Shown: positions 1 to 9,503 of the stretch, piece by piece | Numbering within the stretch: the first letter of the stretch is position 1 | Layout of the letters: the number at the start of each line of letters is the position of its first letter | Assembly: GCA_021604505.1 (NCBI GenBank) | Contig: BQJC01000004.1 | Coordinates: forward strand, 24,117-88,116 | From: Nitrospinaceae bacterium | Lineage (GTDB): Bacteria; Nitrospinota; Nitrospinia; Nitrospinales; VA-1 | Length of the DNA stretch: 64,000 nt | Direction of reading: 5' to 3' | Made by a program: the position numbers and the translations under genes | Notes under the pieces: model-generated | Told to the model about the DNA's origin: nothing | What the model saw: the letters and a program-made list of their open reading frames with translations, nothing else | The model's database searches: none

Positions 1-198
1 ATCGAAACTCTGCGTTTTCTGGAAGTGGGGCAGGATTTTTCCGGATCGGAGAGAAGTTACGATGTGGTGTTGACCACTCATTTTGACGACAGGGAGGGTC
101 TGAAAACCTACGCCACCCACAAGAACCATCTTCCGGTGATTGAAAAAATGCGCGCCCTTTGCTCAGGCTCGGTGGTCGTCGACTACGAAACGAGTTGA
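1..198 (+). CDS. Dabb-family (stress-responsive A/B barrel) protein, C-terminal part
   Basis: The window starts inside this gene. Sixty-five C-terminal residues are read in frame from base 1 to a TGA at 196-198. The visible pattern is a strand (SYDVVLTTHFDD), a helix start (REGLKTYATHKNHLPV) and a last strand ending in VVVDYE. This matches the ferredoxin-like dimeric barrel of the Dabb family, where a His-rich Y-x-x-H-x-x-H segment before the last helix is usual. Dabb proteins are small, cytosolic and mostly of unknown role. The N-terminus and start codon lie outside the window. Confidence 0.6.
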   Translation: METLRFLEVGQDFSGSERSYDVVLTTHFDDREGLKTYATHKNHLPVIEKMRALCSGSVVVDYETS

Positions 199-517
199 CT
201 GTAAAGGAATGGACCAGCCCTCCCACCTACAATGTTTGAATAAAAAAATACTTTTCAGAGCCCCCAAAATTCCCGAACCACCTAAAAACCAGGAAAATAA
301 GTTCTTGTGCTTTTTAATATCTAGTGCTAGTATCCCCAGTTAAAATTTGTACAATTTACACTAAGTGTTATTTAGTAATCTACCAGTTAGTAGTAATCTA
401 TCAGTTAGAGCGCAAATCAGAAAAAGAATTTGGTTTTGACAAAAATTTATTGACCTTCTGTCCTTTGGGTTTCGAAGCATCACCCACAAATCCCAAAACT
501 TAGAGGAGATTTCAAGG
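199..517. other. 319-bp intergenic region with a tandem repeat
   Basis: No convincing gene. It is AT-rich and contains an 18-bp tandem duplication (373-408) and a TTGACA hexamer at 436-441. No good -10 hexamer sits at the matching distance, so a promoter for the downstream dksA-like gene is likely but not pinned down. Confidence 0.5.
373..408. repeat. Two tandem 18-bp repeats upstream of the dksA-like gene
   Basis: Unit 1 is 373-390 and unit 2 is 391-408. Each reads TAGTAATCTA, then C or T, then CAGTTAG, so they differ at one base. They lie about 110 bp before the GTG start at 518. They may be a regulator-binding pair or simple slippage; nothing else supports either. Confidence 0.6.
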
Positions 518-1255
518 GTGGTTAAGAAAAAAAGTACAACCAAAAAAAAAGCGGTAGGGAAAAAGTCAGTGACCAAAAAAAAGAAGGTTTCCGCCAAAAA
601 AAAGGCGAAGGCTGTAAAAAAGAAAACCGCGCCAAAGAAACCTGCGGCTAAAAAAGCGAAATCCACAGCCAAATCGAAGGCTAAGGTCAAAGCCAAATCA
701 AAAACCAAGGCTAAAACCAAACCAAAGGCTAAAGCTAAAACCAAGGAAAAGAAAAAAGCCCCGGCTAAGAAAAAAACTTCCCTCAAAAAAACCAAAAAAG
801 CGGCGCCTAAAAAAAAGGCCGCTCCAAAAAAGAAAGCCGCTCCAAAAAAAGCCCCCCCTGCAGTCGAAAAAGTCCAGGAAGTCAAGGAAGTTAAGAAGAC
901 TTCCAGAAAAATGGACCCTGGCATCATCAAGATCAAGGAGAGGCTTCTGCAAAATCGCGGGGAAGTTTTAAAAATGCTCGAATCTTCACAAGCAATGGAA
1001 CGGGACGTGGAAGGTCTCACCTTCAGCAATGAGATCGATCTGGCTTCCAGCCTGGAGGGAAGGGAAATGGTGTTTCAGTTATCCAGCCGGGATCGAAGAG
1101 AATTGAAGCTGATTGACGAGGCTCTTCTCAAGATGAAGGAAGGAACTTACGGAATCTGCGAAAGTTGTGACAAAAGAATCACCATGAAGCGCTTGCAAAT
1201 CCTGCCGTTGACCACATTATGCATCGATTGCAAGGAATCCGCTGAAAACACCTGA
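518..1255 (+). CDS. DksA/TraR-type zinc-finger protein with a long lysine-rich histone-H1-like N-terminus
   Basis: 245 residues in two parts. Residues 1 to about 130 are a low-complexity Lys/Ala/Pro tail with many AKAK, PKKK and AAPKK runs, like the C-terminal tail of histone H1 and some bacterial H1-like proteins. Residues from about 135 onward are a helical segment followed by a DksA/TraR C4 zinc finger (CESC ... CIDC). DksA proteins bind the RNA polymerase secondary channel; the tail would be expected to bind DNA or RNA (inference). The GTG start is chosen because AGAGGAGA lies 8 nt upstream and no better start exists. The gene converges on secA, and the two stop codons share one hairpin. 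Confidence 0.85.
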   Translation: MVKKKSTTKKKAVGKKSVTKKKKVSAKKKAKAVKKKTAPKKPAAKKAKSTAKSKAKVKAKSKTKAKTKPKAKAKTKEKKKAPAKKKTSLKKTKKAAPKKKAAPKKKAAPKKAPPAVEKVQEVKEVKKTSRKMDPGIIKIKERLLQNRGEVLKMLESSQAMERDVEGLTFSNEIDLASSLEGREMVFQLSSRDRRELKLIDEALLKMKEGTYGICESCDKRITMKRLQILPLTTLCIDCKESAENT

Positions 1256-1275
1256 TTCACTGGACGTGAATCAGG
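1251..1275. terminator. Bidirectional hairpin shared by the dksA-like gene and secA
   Basis: A perfect 10-bp stem (CCTGATTCAC/GTGAATCAGG) with a 5-nt loop. It holds the TGA of the plus-strand gene (1253-1255) and the TGA of secA (1271-1273). On the plus strand a T-rich tract follows about 10 nt later (TTTTTTATATTTTTTT). On the minus strand only a short TTTT follows, so termination in that direction would be weaker. Confidence 0.6.
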
Positions 1276-3835
1276 TTCCGTGGCATTTTTTATATTTTTT
1301 TCCGCTTCCGCAAGGACAGGGATCGTTTCTTCCCACCTTCTTTTCCTCCCTGCGGACGGTTTCAGGTTTTGATTCTTCCGAACTGGTTCCTCTGTGCTCC
1401 GTCACTTTCTGTGGACGGTTCATGCTTTGCTCAGCCGGTATCTCGGTTTCCTTCTGAATGCGGATTTTAAAAAGGTATTCCGTGACCTCTTCCTGAATGC
1501 GGTTCATCATGTACTGGAACATCTGGAACCCTTCTTTTTTATACTCCGTCAAAGGGTTCTTTTGCGCGTATCCTCGAAGTCCGATGCCTTCCTTCAGATG
1601 GTCCATGCCGAGCAGATGGTCTTTCCAGAGATTGTCCACTATTTGCAGCATGATCGACTTTTCAAAGTGCCGCATGACCCCAGGTTCAATCCCTTCAATC
1701 TTTTGATTGTAGGTTTCGGTCACGCTTTTCACGATCGCATCGTGAAGCTTTTCGCGGTTGCAATGTTCCAGGGAGAGGCGATCCTTGCCGTTGATTTCCA
1801 GCTCCTCGTCGCTGATTTTTTCTATCTTGACTGAAAACTGCCGCTCCAGAATTTCATTGAGCGCAACAATATCCCATTCTTCCGGATAAATCTTTTCAGG
1901 AGCGATGTCCTCGAGAATGGTGTCCGTCAACTCCTCGGTCATTTCCAGCAGGATTTCATTTTGATTGTCTCCGGTGATGATATCCCGGCGCAACGCGTAA
2001 AACACCTCACGTTGCCGGTTCATCACGTCGTCGTACTCCAGGAGGTGTTTGCGAATATCAAAGTTGTGGGCTTCCACCTTTTTTTGAGCGTTGGCCACGG
2101 CTTTACTGACCATATTGTGTTCGATGGGCTGTCCCTCTTCCATGCCCAGTTTGGCCATCAACCCGGACACCCGGTCGGACCCGAATATGCGGAGCAGATC
2201 GTCTTCAAGCGATAAATAAAACCGGGAGGATCCTTTATCCCCCTGCCTTCCCGACCGGCCGCGAAGCTGGTTGTCGATGCGCCGGCTTTCGTGACGCTCC
2301 GTGCCCAGGATATGCAACCCTCCAAGCTCAGGCACGCCCTCGCCCAGAACGATATCCGTTCCCCGGCCCGCCATGTTGGTGGCAATGGTCACCGCCCCCA
2401 TTTGACCGGCCTGGGCGATGATCTCCGCTTCCTGCTCATGATGCTTGGCATTGAGAACGCTGTGTTTGATGCCGTATTTTTTCAGAAACCGGCTCAGCCG
2501 TTCCGATCGCTCGATAGAAATCGTGCCCACCAGAACCGGCCTTCCCTCCTGATTCAATTCCTTGATTTCTTCAATGACTGCCTCAAACTTTTCCGGCTCC
2601 GTGCGGTAAATGACATCGGGGTAATCTTCCCGAATCATCGGCTGGTTGGTCGGAACCACGACCACTTCAAGTTTGTAAATGGAACCGAATTCCGTGGCTT
2701 CCGTATCCGCCGTTCCGGTCATGCCCGCCAGTTTTTCATACATGCGGAAATAATTCTGAAAGGTGATGCTGGCCAGGGTCTGGTTTTCATTCTCAATTTT
2801 CACGCCTTCTTTAGCCTCAAGCGCCTGATGCAGCCCATCGCTGTAGCGCCGTCCCGTCATCATACGCCCGGTGAACTCATCGATGATCACCACCTGCCCT
2901 TCCTTGACCACGTAATCGACCTCGTTCTTAAAAACCGCATGGGCTTTCAAGGCTTGCTGGGCGCAATGCAGGGTTTCTATATTTCCAGGGTCATACAGGT
3001 TTTCAACGTTCAGCAACTCTTCCAAACGAGCAATTCCATCTTCCGTCAGAGTGGCGGAACGGCTTTTTTCATCGACCTGAAAATGCTTTTCCTTTTTCAA
3101 TTTTGGGATGATCTCGTTCACCCCGTAATACTTGTCGGTGGATTCTTCCGCCGGACCGGAAATGATCAAAGGCGTTCGGGACTCATCGATCAATATGCTG
3201 TCCACCTCATCGACAATGGCAAAATTGAGGGGCCGCTGGACAAACTGTTCCTCGGAAAACTTCATATTGTCGCGAAGATAATCGAAACCGAACTCGTTGT
3301 TGGTCCCGTAGGTCACGTCCGACTCATACGCCTGCTTGCGTTCTTCCTCCGGCATGTCGTGGTAAATGGTCCCCACAGATAGACCGAGAAATTTGTAAAT
3401 GGCCCCCATCCATTCGCAGTCGCGCGTAGCGAGATAATCGTTCACGGTGACCACATGAACCCCTTTGCCCGTAAGTGCATTTAAATAGATAGGAAGCGTC
3501 GCCATCAGCGTCTTACCTTCACCGGTTTTCATCTCGGCAATTTTTCCTTCGTGAAGGACCACGCCTCCAATCAGCTGAACATCAAAATGCCGCATCCCCA
3601 GAGTCCGCTGGCTGGCCTCCCGAACCACCGCAAACGCTTCAGGAAGAATTTCCTCAAGCAAGGTTCCCTGCTCGATTCTCTCTTTAAACTCCGGCGTTTT
3701 GGCTTTTAACTGATCGTCGGTCAAAACCTTGACCTGATCCTCCAAATCGTTGGTCAGACCCACATATTCCTGGATCCGTTTCAACTCCCGGTCATTTCTT
3801 GTTCCGACCAATTTTTGAATTAGATTTAAAACCAT
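1271..3835 (-). CDS. secA: Preprotein translocase ATPase SecA
   Basis: 854 residues, full length for the family. SecA drives unfolded preproteins through SecYEG at the inner membrane. Visible features: Walker A (TGEGKT, about residues 104-109), Walker B/DEAD-type box (IVDEVD), the conserved NMAGRGTDI motif of the second nucleotide-binding fold, and the C-terminal SEC-C zinc-binding tail ([13 protein letters not shown]), which contacts SecB and ribosomes in other bacteria. It is transcribed alone; the next minus-strand gene upstream (M23 peptidase) is about 270 bp away. The start at MVLNLIQKL fits other SecA proteins. Confidence 0.98.
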   Translation of the reverse strand: MVLNLIQKLVGTRNDRELKRIQEYVGLTNDLEDQVKVLTDDQLKAKTPEFKERIEQGTLLEEILPEAFAVVREASQRTLGMRHFDVQLIGGVVLHEGKIAEMKTGEGKTLMATLPIYLNALTGKGVHVVTVNDYLATRDCEWMGAIYKFLGLSVGTIYHDMPEEERKQAYESDVTYGTNNEFGFDYLRDNMKFSEEQFVQRPLNFAIVDEVDSILIDESRTPLIISGPAEESTDKYYGVNEIIPKLKKEKHFQVDEKSRSATLTEDGIARLEELLNVENLYDPGNIETLHCAQQALKAHAVFKNEVDYVVKEGQVVIIDEFTGRMMTGRRYSDGLHQALEAKEGVKIENENQTLASITFQNYFRMYEKLAGMTGTADTEATEFGSIYKLEVVVVPTNQPMIREDYPDVIYRTEPEKFEAVIEEIKELNQEGRPVLVGTISIERSERLSRFLKKYGIKHSVLNAKHHEQEAEIIAQAGQMGAVTIATNMAGRGTDIVLGEGVPELGGLHILGTERHESRRIDNQLRGRSGRQGDKGSSRFYLSLEDDLLRIFGSDRVSGLMAKLGMEEGQPIEHNMVSKAVANAQKKVEAHNFDIRKHLLEYDDVMNRQREVFYALRRDIITGDNQNEILLEMTEELTDTILEDIAPEKIYPEEWDIVALNEILERQFSVKIEKISDEELEINGKDRLSLEHCNREKLHDAIVKSVTETYNQKIEGIEPGVMRHFEKSIMLQIVDNLWKDHLLGMDHLKEGIGLRGYAQKNPLTEYKKEGFQMFQYMMNRIQEEVTEYLFKIRIQKETEIPAEQSMNRPQKVTEHRGTSSEESKPETVRREEKKVGRNDPCPCGSGKKYKKCHGT

Positions 3836-4109
3836 ACGCTCAAATGTATTCCCTGCAAAACCCGGGCTTCAAGTTCGAATTCAACTCTGTCGCCTGCCAG
3901 CTATTCGCATCTCGAACCGGGTTATCATTAATGTTTTCTTGAATGGGTGATTTGTCTCAATGAGAAGTAAAAACAGGCTCAGGCAAGATGAAGATCCGTA
4001 TCTTAAACAGAATACCATGAAAACTCTCTCTCATCCATGTTTAAGGACAGCGGCATTCTTCCTTCAGAAAGGACTATCAAGGAATGATAGATCCCCGCGG
4101 AGTTGTCGA

Positions 4110-5039
4110 TCAATCTTCTAAAATGTAGTTCTTGGGATTCACGGGAACGCCGTTCAGACGGACCTCGTAATGGAGATGGGGACCGGTGCTTCGTCCGGTG
4201 CTTCCAATCAAGCCGATCTTGTCGCCGCGCTTCACGCGATCTCCAACTTTAACAAGGTTTTTCGAATTATGGCCGTATCGGGTGGTGATTCCATATCCAT
4301 GATCGACTTCCAGCATTTTACCGTATCCCGCTTCCCTTCCTGCGATCACAACCACGCCATCCGCGGAAGCTCGAATCGGAGATCCCATCCGTGCGCCGAT
4401 ATCCCACCCTTCGTGTTTTTCTTTTAATCCAGTGAAGGGGGATTTTCGCAAGCCAAATCCGGAGGTCACCCAGCCTCTGGTGGGCCAAATGGAGGGGGTG
4501 GATGACAAGAAAGATTTCTGGTTCTTAAAAAATTCGTCGAGCTGTTGAAAGCTGACCGCCTGCACCTTGGCTTGTTGATCCAGTTGATCCAGATTTACGG
4601 CCAGACGCTCTACCATGGAAACCGCTTCCCGCTGTAGAGACGTCGAAAAACTTTGCGAACTCAATCCGTAAGGACCGCCGACTCCCCAGTCCTTTTCAGC
4701 CGGTGCAGGGGATTCGCCAATATCGGTGATCACTCTTAATTTATTGGCAAACCGTTCCAGCCGCGACATCTCGGTAGAAAATTCCTTGACCTGCTGGCCC
4801 AACTTGTCAACTTGGATTTTATTGATTTTGGATTCCCGCCTCAGCTCGGCAACTTCTTCCTGTTCGCCAACCAGCTGGATATATTTTTTGGTGAAATAGA
4901 TGGAGGACCCGGTAAAACCAACCAAAAGGACAATCAATACAATGAGCCCCGTACGGACTAATTTACTGGGCAAACTGAATTTTTTTGGAGACCCCGACGA
5001 CCCCGGAAACACCATCAGGGTAATATCATCTTTTTTCAC
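4110..5039 (-). CDS. Membrane-anchored M23 (LytM-type) peptidoglycan endopeptidase
   Basis: 309 residues. One membrane segment (about 29-49) follows a short cytoplasmic N-terminus, then a periplasmic coiled coil (about 58-105) and a C-terminal LytM/M23 domain (about 185-305). The zinc and catalytic residues are present: H209 and D213 in HEGWD, and H288/H290 in GPHLH. The protein should therefore be an active D,D- or glycyl endopeptidase rather than a degenerate EnvC-like activator. The start is GTG, 6 nt after a perfect AGGAGG; an ATG inside that stretch is out of frame and stops at once. A TPR gene ends about 210 bp upstream, so it probably has its own promoter. Confidence 0.92.
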   Translation of the reverse strand: MKKDDITLMVFPGSSGSPKKFSLPSKLVRTGLIVLIVLLVGFTGSSIYFTKKYIQLVGEQEEVAELRRESKINKIQVDKLGQQVKEFSTEMSRLERFANKLRVITDIGESPAPAEKDWGVGGPYGLSSQSFSTSLQREAVSMVERLAVNLDQLDQQAKVQAVSFQQLDEFFKNQKSFLSSTPSIWPTRGWVTSGFGLRKSPFTGLKEKHEGWDIGARMGSPIRASADGVVVIAGREAGYGKMLEVDHGYGITTRYGHNSKNLVKVGDRVKRGDKIGLIGSTGRSTGPHLHYEVRLNGVPVNPKNYILED

Positions 5040-5249
5040 TCCATCCTCCTCTGATTTTCACAAAAAAAACCCGCACCAGACTGAATCGTAACTTTGAACC
5101 CCTTTGTTGTCAACAGTTAATTATTTTTCAACTGTTTTAAAAAAAATTATAAATTAATGCTAACTAGATTAAAAATTGTAATTTTTTTTATCAAACAACG
5201 GCGATCAAGAGCCCCGAAATAACGAACCCCGCCTTCCAACCGTTTCAAA

Positions 5250-6164
5250 TTATTTAACTTTTTCCCGCGCCTGAAGATGATTCGGATTAATCGAAAGCAC
5301 CTTTTTAAAATACTCTTGCGCCATCGCCGCATCCCCATTTTCTTCGTACAAAACTCCAAGCCCAAAATATGTCGCCACCAGGCCCGGGGAATGATCTATT
5401 TCTTTATAGATTTCGGCTGTTTCGGAGAACTTTTCAATCGATTTTTTAAGATTCCCCTCGGAAAAAGACCTGAAAGCCTCCTGACGCAGGGTTTTGGCGA
5501 TCACTCGGCCATAACCCTGCGCCACGAGTTTTGGTCCGTCCCTGACATAGTGCTTATAATTTGCAAAAAACAAGCCACTTTCACCCATTGCTCCGCGAAT
5601 AACCCATAAGTTATTATAAAACATAGGGTTAGATGGGTCAAGGCGAATCGCCCGATTGACCTTCTCAACCGCGAAAGTGTATGATTTTGTGCGCGATAGC
5701 GACGCTCCCCAGTTGTTCCAGGCCAGGGCATTTTCCGCGTTTAGCCCGGTGGCTTTTTCGAAGCTTTTCTGCGCCTCAGGGTCGTCCCCTTTTAAATAGT
5801 AATAATACCCGAGGCCATAATGGCCAGCCGAAGAACCCATATGGCTGGACAGATATTCCCGAATAAAACCCCCTGCTTCCTCGAGCCGATTGCCCCCTTG
5901 ATAGGCTTGAACAAGCCCGCGAAACAAAGCGCTGTCTTCACCATTTTCGCCCAATAGAGATTTATAAGCCTCGATCGCCTCTGCATATTGCTTGCGGCTG
6001 ATTAAAAATTCGGCTTTCTGTTTTGCGGAGAAGGAAAATTTACCGGGATGCACCGCGTTCGGGGCCGCCGCCACCTGCGAAGCAATAAGGAAATAACCGA
6101 TAACAGAAACCAACGCTTGAGTGATTGCAGGAAGACGGTTCATGCATTGCGATTCGATTTTCAT
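5250..6164 (-). CDS. Exported TPR-repeat protein
   Basis: 304 residues with about five or six tetratricopeptide repeats (for example AWNNWGASLSRTKSYTFAVEKV and FGLGVLYEENGDAAMAQEYF). The ATG at 6164 overlaps the dnaB TGA in an ATGA arrangement, implying translational coupling. An internal Met at 6143 would start a better signal peptide (a hydrophobic stretch ending SQVAAAP), so the true start may be there. It is probably a periplasmic scaffold for protein contacts; no partner can be named. It is last in the rpsF-to-dnaB direction. Confidence 0.85.
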   Translation of the reverse strand: MKIESQCMNRLPAITQALVSVIGYFLIASQVAAAPNAVHPGKFSFSAKQKAEFLISRKQYAEAIEAYKSLLGENGEDSALFRGLVQAYQGGNRLEEAGGFIREYLSSHMGSSAGHYGLGYYYYLKGDDPEAQKSFEKATGLNAENALAWNNWGASLSRTKSYTFAVEKVNRAIRLDPSNPMFYNNLWVIRGAMGESGLFFANYKHYVRDGPKLVAQGYGRVIAKTLRQEAFRSFSEGNLKKSIEKFSETAEIYKEIDHSPGLVATYFGLGVLYEENGDAAMAQEYFKKVLSINPNHLQAREKVK

Positions 6165-7543
6165 TCAAATGGGGGTTCTTCATCGGATCCAGGCGGAGAA
6201 TCCTGGCCGGAAAAATTGTAAAACCGGGTGTATTCCTTTTCAAAATGCAGCTTCACGTCGCCAATAGGTCCATTCCTCTGTTTGCGAATCAGGATCTCCG
6301 CGGTCCCAACATCGCCTCCTTCAGGGTTATACACCTCATCCCGGTATATAAAGGCGACCACATCCGCATCCTGCTCAATGGCTCCCGATTCGCGCAGGTC
6401 TGACAACATGGGTCTTTTATCGGTTCGGCTTTCGACGGCGCGGCTCAACTGAGAAAGCGCAATAATAGGCACATCGATCTCCTTGGCCAGAGCTTTCAGG
6501 CCACGCGAGATTTCCGAGACCTCCAGTTGCCGGCTTTCCGTTTGGGAACGTCCCTGCATCAACTGCAGGTAATCGATGATGACCAGCCCCAGGTCGTGCT
6601 CCGCTGCCAGCCGCCGGGTCCGGGCGCGAACATCCAGGGAGTTGAGAGCGGCGCTGTCATCGATGAACAACTTGGCTTCCGAAAGCCGTCCCGCGGCGGC
6701 TGTCAATTTAGGCCAATCGCTTTTTGCGATGTAGCCCGTGCGCAGTTTAGACGAGTTGATTCGGGCCTCCGCGCAAAGCAATCGCATGCCCAGTTGATCC
6801 TTTGACATTTCCAGGCTGAAAAAAGCGGTCGGGATTTTTCCATGCAATGCGGCAAAGCGGGCGATATCCAGGGCGAAACTGGTCTTTCCCATACTGGGCC
6901 GCGCCGCGAGGATGATCAAATCTGAGGGCTGCAACCCGGAAGTCATGTGGTCCAGATCGGTGAAACCGGTCTCCACTCCCGTGACCATGCCGGGAGACTC
7001 AAACAATTTTTCTATCGAAGCAAAATTGTCTTTAACGACTTCCTTCAGGCTGTAAAAATTTCTTTTGGTCCTTTTTTCCGAAATTTGAAAAATGGACTGC
7101 TCCGCCCGGTCGAGGATGAGATCGACATCGCCAGAGTCCCCGTAACTGGTGGTGACGATTTCGGTGGCGGTTTCGATCAGGTCGCGGAGGATTTTTTTCT
7201 CACGGACGATCTTGGCGTGGTGAACGACGGCCTGCGCAGTGGGAACAAAGCCTTCGAGAAAGTCCAGGGTATCGATCCCGCCGACCATCTCCAGCTCATT
7301 CTTCTTGCGAAGCTTATCGGCAATAGTGAGGACATCAATGGGTTCGCTGGCATCAAACAAATCCCGCATCGCCAGAAATATTTTCTGGTGATTGGATTTG
7401 TAAAAATCTTCCTCGGTCACAACCTCCAGGGATTTGGCAAGGGCCTCGCTGGATTTGAGGCAAGCGCCAAGAATGCTTTGCTCCGCCTCCAGGTTATAAG
7501 GAGGAAGCTTGCTCAGGGATAAATCTGTGACCGCTTGAGTCAT
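6161..7543 (-). CDS. dnaB: Replicative DNA helicase DnaB
   Basis: 460 residues. DnaB is the hexameric 5'-3' helicase of the replication fork. Seen here: an N-terminal all-helical domain starting with the typical PPYNLEAEQSILG, a linker helix, and a RecA-like C-terminal domain with Walker A (ARPSMGKTSFALD), Walker B (LVIIDYLQLM) and an arginine-containing RKQRNGPIG end. No intein is present. It sits downstream of rplI, an order common to many bacteria (rpsF-ssb-rpsR-rplI-dnaB), across a 132-bp gap. Confidence 0.98.
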   Translation of the reverse strand: MTQAVTDLSLSKLPPYNLEAEQSILGACLKSSEALAKSLEVVTEEDFYKSNHQKIFLAMRDLFDASEPIDVLTIADKLRKKNELEMVGGIDTLDFLEGFVPTAQAVVHHAKIVREKKILRDLIETATEIVTTSYGDSGDVDLILDRAEQSIFQISEKRTKRNFYSLKEVVKDNFASIEKLFESPGMVTGVETGFTDLDHMTSGLQPSDLIILAARPSMGKTSFALDIARFAALHGKIPTAFFSLEMSKDQLGMRLLCAEARINSSKLRTGYIAKSDWPKLTAAAGRLSEAKLFIDDSAALNSLDVRARTRRLAAEHDLGLVIIDYLQLMQGRSQTESRQLEVSEISRGLKALAKEIDVPIIALSQLSRAVESRTDKRPMLSDLRESGAIEQDADVVAFIYRDEVYNPEGGDVGTAEILIRKQRNGPIGDVKLHFEKEYTRFYNFSGQDSPPGSDEEPPFE

Positions 7544-7675
7544 AAAGGGGGTTTCCAGGCTTGGAAAGGACTCAATGGAAATTCATCAAAACATTTCAGA
7601 ACAACCGCAAGAACCCCGGTTGAGTTTATAAGATTTCATAAATCCATTGGGAGTTCAAATAGATAGTTTCCGTGC

Positions 7676-8212
7676 TTACACTTCTTCCTTTTTTTCTTCC
7701 GGTCCGGCGCCCTCTTCCGGTTTCACTTCTGCGGATTCGGCGGCGGCTTCAACGGCTTTCACCGGCTCCTGATCGGGAACAACGGAAACTTTGATCTGCG
7801 CCGTCACTTCGGTGTGCAGTTTAACGGGAACCTCAAAATCTCCCAGGGACCGGATCGGTTCCGCCGGATGAATCTTGCGTTTATCGACCTCAATGCCATT
7901 GGACCTCAAAACCTCAGCGATTTCCTGAGTGGTCACCGACCCGTAAAGCTTGCCCTGCTCTCCCACCTTCTTTTTGATGGTGCAGGTCACTTTGCCGATT
8001 TCCTCGGCCAGAGCCGTAGCGGAACCGATGATCTTTTTCACCTTTCCCTGCACAAGCATCTTCTGATGGTTGAACTGTTTGATATTTTTCGGCGTGGCAT
8101 GAATGGCCTTGCCCTGGGGAACCAGATAATTCCTTCCGTACCCGTCGCGGACGCTCACTTCATCGCCGCAATACCCAAGCCCTTCGACATCCTCTTTTAA
8201 TAGTAACTTCAT
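7676..8212 (-). CDS. rplI: 50S ribosomal protein bL9
   Basis: 178 residues; bL9 is usually about 150. The N-terminal rRNA-binding domain (MKLLLKEDVEGLGYCGDEVSVRDGY) and C-terminal domain are intact. The extra about 30 residues form an acidic Glu/Ala/Pro-rich tail (KPEEGAGPEEKKEEV) that bL9 normally lacks. A GGGAG motif lies upstream of the ATG. Part of the rpsF-ssb-rpsR-DUF2232-rplI block. Confidence 0.97.
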   Translation of the reverse strand: MKLLLKEDVEGLGYCGDEVSVRDGYGRNYLVPQGKAIHATPKNIKQFNHQKMLVQGKVKKIIGSATALAEEIGKVTCTIKKKVGEQGKLYGSVTTQEIAEVLRSNGIEVDKRKIHPAEPIRSLGDFEVPVKLHTEVTAQIKVSVVPDQEPVKAVEAAAESAEVKPEEGAGPEEKKEEV

Positions 8213-8244
8213 GTTCTGTTTTCACTCCCTTTATGAAAAACCAA

Positions 8245-9201
8245 TTATTGTTCCAAGTCTTCGGTTTGTTTATGTTTTATTTTTCTAAAATCCGCCCAGA
8301 TATCAAACACTCCCAGACCGATCACCAGGCCAATCAGGAGGGGTTGAATCAGAACCAGAAAAAACGCCAGAATCCATAAAAAAACCGGGACGTTTTTACT
8401 TTCCAGAATATGGACACTGATCGCCAGACCCTGGAAAAAATAGATCAACAGCGCCACGCCAAGCACGTTTATCCCCACCGTGCCGATGGGGCTGCCCAGC
8501 AAAAAGAGCGACCCGGACGAAAGAATCAATAACCATACCAGAAAATCCGGCAACACCAGCTCGGAGAATTTCTCCTGGCGAAACAGGGTCTCGCCGTAAA
8601 GCTTGATCCACAGCGTACGGACCAGGAAAAAATTGATCGCCGCGGTGATCAGCGAGCCCACCATGATAAACGCCGGATAGGCCGAAGCCAGCGTGCGAGA
8701 CGATTGGTCGAAAAATGCCTGCATGGAATCCAGCTCGGCCTGTTTTTCGCCCATGGACTTTAAGGCCTCCATCGACAGTTCAAAATGCTTCATGATCTGT
8801 CCCTGGAAAAAATCCGTCAGCGAGGCCTCCCGCTCGGCGAACAACACAAACATCAGAAAGGTCCCCAGAACCATGGAACCCAGCGCGCCAATGAAAATGC
8901 ACTTATCCATCGTCAACTGGGCTCGGATCGATTCCGCCAGCAGGGTCGCCATGACCACATATTCCGCCGCAAACAACATGGCCTGGCCTGGTCCCATCAG
9001 CACATAAAGAACCGCGAAAACCAGCCCCATGAGAATCAGCCCGGCCGTCTTACCCCGTTGCAGGTAGACGAAAAGAAGCGGGGCCGGAGCCAGTATGCCC
9101 ACCAGTGCCGCCAGGGGCGGAAAAAAGAAGACCGCAAAAAGGACAGCAAAAACCAGGGCTGCCGGAAAAAGAAGGTCCTTGAACTGGGAATGATCCGACA
9201 A
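8245..9201 (-). CDS. DUF2232 (YybS-like) integral membrane protein
   Basis: 318 residues with about eight hydrophobic segments spread over the whole length, for example LVFAVLFAVFFFPPLAALVGILAPAPLLFVYL in the N-terminal quarter. Length, topology and position between rpsR and rplI match the DUF2232/YybS family, found at this place in many bacteria. Function is unknown; the S-component-like fold suggested for the family is not proof of transport. The start lies 3 nt after the rpsR stop, so the two are translationally linked. Confidence 0.85.
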   Translation of the reverse strand: MSDHSQFKDLLFPAALVFAVLFAVFFFPPLAALVGILAPAPLLFVYLQRGKTAGLILMGLVFAVLYVLMGPGQAMLFAAEYVVMATLLAESIRAQLTMDKCIFIGALGSMVLGTFLMFVLFAEREASLTDFFQGQIMKHFELSMEALKSMGEKQAELDSMQAFFDQSSRTLASAYPAFIMVGSLITAAINFFLVRTLWIKLYGETLFRQEKFSELVLPDFLVWLLILSSGSLFLLGSPIGTVGINVLGVALLIYFFQGLAISVHILESKNVPVFLWILAFFLVLIQPLLIGLVIGLGVFDIWADFRKIKHKQTEDLEQ

Positions 9202-9204
9202 AAT

Positions 9205-9468
9205 TTAATGTTCTACCGCGAAGGGCAATAAGGCAATATTCCTCGCCCGTTTGATGGCTCTGGTCAATTGCCGCTGATGCTTGGCGCAGTTTCCAGAGAT
9301 CCGCGATGGAACGATTTTTCCTCTTTCAGAGATCAGGGGTTTTAACGTCTTGATATCGTCAAAGTCGATGTACTCCGCCTTGTCCGCGCAAAACCGGCAA
9401 ATCTTGTGAGAGAAAAAAGAACGCTTTTTCGTCGTTGTGCCGGTCTTAGCTGTGCTTGAATTTGCCAT
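9205..9468 (-). CDS. rpsR: 30S ribosomal protein bS18
   Basis: 87 residues, normal for bS18, which pairs with bS6 on the 30S platform. The N-terminus keeps a CRFCADK pair and a further Cys in [10 protein letters not shown], so this looks like the zinc-binding (C+) form. The core [26 protein letters not shown] is typical. It lies between ssb and the DUF2232 gene on the minus strand. Confidence 0.98.
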   Translation of the reverse strand: MANSSTAKTGTTTKKRSFFSHKICRFCADKAEYIDFDDIKTLKPLISERGKIVPSRISGNCAKHQRQLTRAIKRARNIALLPFAVEH

Positions 9469-9503
9469 TATTATTTACTCTTTTTGAATTATATTAAAGT
9501 TGA

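Noticed and set aside
361..1029. 222-residue minus-strand frame rich in Phe, Leu and Ala
   Set aside because: It is the antisense shadow of the lysine-codon repeats in the dksA-like gene; Lys codons read as Phe/Leu on the other strand.
2291..3382. 363-residue plus-strand frame inside secA
   Set aside because: Antisense shadow of secA; no ribosome-binding site or family.
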